A stretch of 5,250 nt of DNA from Dehalococcoidia bacterium (GTDB taxonomy: Bacteria > Chloroflexota > Dehalococcoidia > UBA6926): assembly GCA_012271225.1 (NCBI GenBank), contig JAAXGS010000138.1, positions 4,356 to 9,605 of the forward strand. The letters run 5' to 3'. The notes beneath the pieces are model-generated. The model ran no database searches. It had not been told where the DNA came from and saw only the letters and a list, made by a program, of their open reading frames with translations. Shown here one piece after another: positions 5,220 to 5,250 of this stretch. A program made the translations under genes and the position numbers. The first letter of the stretch is position 1. Each line of letters begins with the position of its first letter.

Positions 5220-5250
5220 TTGGCGGATTGCCCCTCGCACGGAGCAGCGC
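5220..5250. other. Upstream flank of the thiB operon promoter, no feature seen
   Basis: These 31 bases lie beyond the -35 box. No coding signal, ribosome binding site or convincing repeat is visible in so short a stretch. With the leader, riboswitch and promoter it makes up the 329-bp non-coding block right of thiB. Confidence 0.4.

Noticed and set aside
4803..5240. A minus-strand frame of 145 codons covering the thiB leader
   Set aside because: It runs through the promoter, TPP riboswitch and terminator and enters thiB in another frame. Its translation resembles no protein family.
1..5250. A previously undescribed defence, mobile or CRISPR-like system
   Set aside because: No transposase, integrase, long repeat array or unknown gene cluster is visible; all complete genes belong to known thiamine families.

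Overview
The window is high in G+C (by eye a little over 60%) and reads as an ordinary bacterial chromosome segment built around vitamin B1 (thiamine) uptake and use. Four genes are complete and one is cut by the left edge. The species cannot be named from this sequence. The substrate-binding protein looks like a lipoprotein, the ATPase carries a C-terminal TOBE-like extension, and a MoxR-type AAA+ gene is next door. This combination fits high-GC lineages such as Chloroflexota or relatives better than enterobacteria, but that is a weak inference.

Layout from left to right. Positions 1-209 (minus strand) hold the N-terminal 69 codons of a MoxR-family AAA+ ATPase that runs off the left edge. 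A 103-bp divergent intergenic region (210-312) holds a TATACT box and a small inverted repeat. Positions 313-1023 (plus) encode thiamine pyrophosphokinase (ThiN). It converges, with only 13 bp between, on a three-gene minus-strand operon read from right to left: thiB (4921-3809, thiamine-binding protein), thiP (3833-2133, double-length permease) and thiQ (2131-1037, ATPase). The operon is tightly packed: the thiB/thiP junction either overlaps or leaves 17 nt, and one base separates thiP from thiQ.

The 329 bp right of thiB (4922-5250) carry the control region, read on the minus strand. It has a strong sigma-70-like promoter (TGGACA, 17 bp, TATACT), then a complete TPP riboswitch aptamer (5163-5067). 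An 8-bp hairpin follows, then an intrinsic terminator hairpin with a short T-run. A last helix can bury the thiB ribosome binding site. The conserved CAGCGG of the aptamer can pair with CCGCTG in the left arm of the terminator, which suggests how TPP could switch the operon off.

Together the genes describe a salvage route: ThiBPQ imports thiamine (and probably its phosphates), ThiN converts thiamine to TPP, and TPP shuts down the transporter leader. ThiN is on the opposite strand and shows no riboswitch, so it appears to be outside this feedback. No wholly new system is visible. The most interesting material is the multi-layer leader of thiB.
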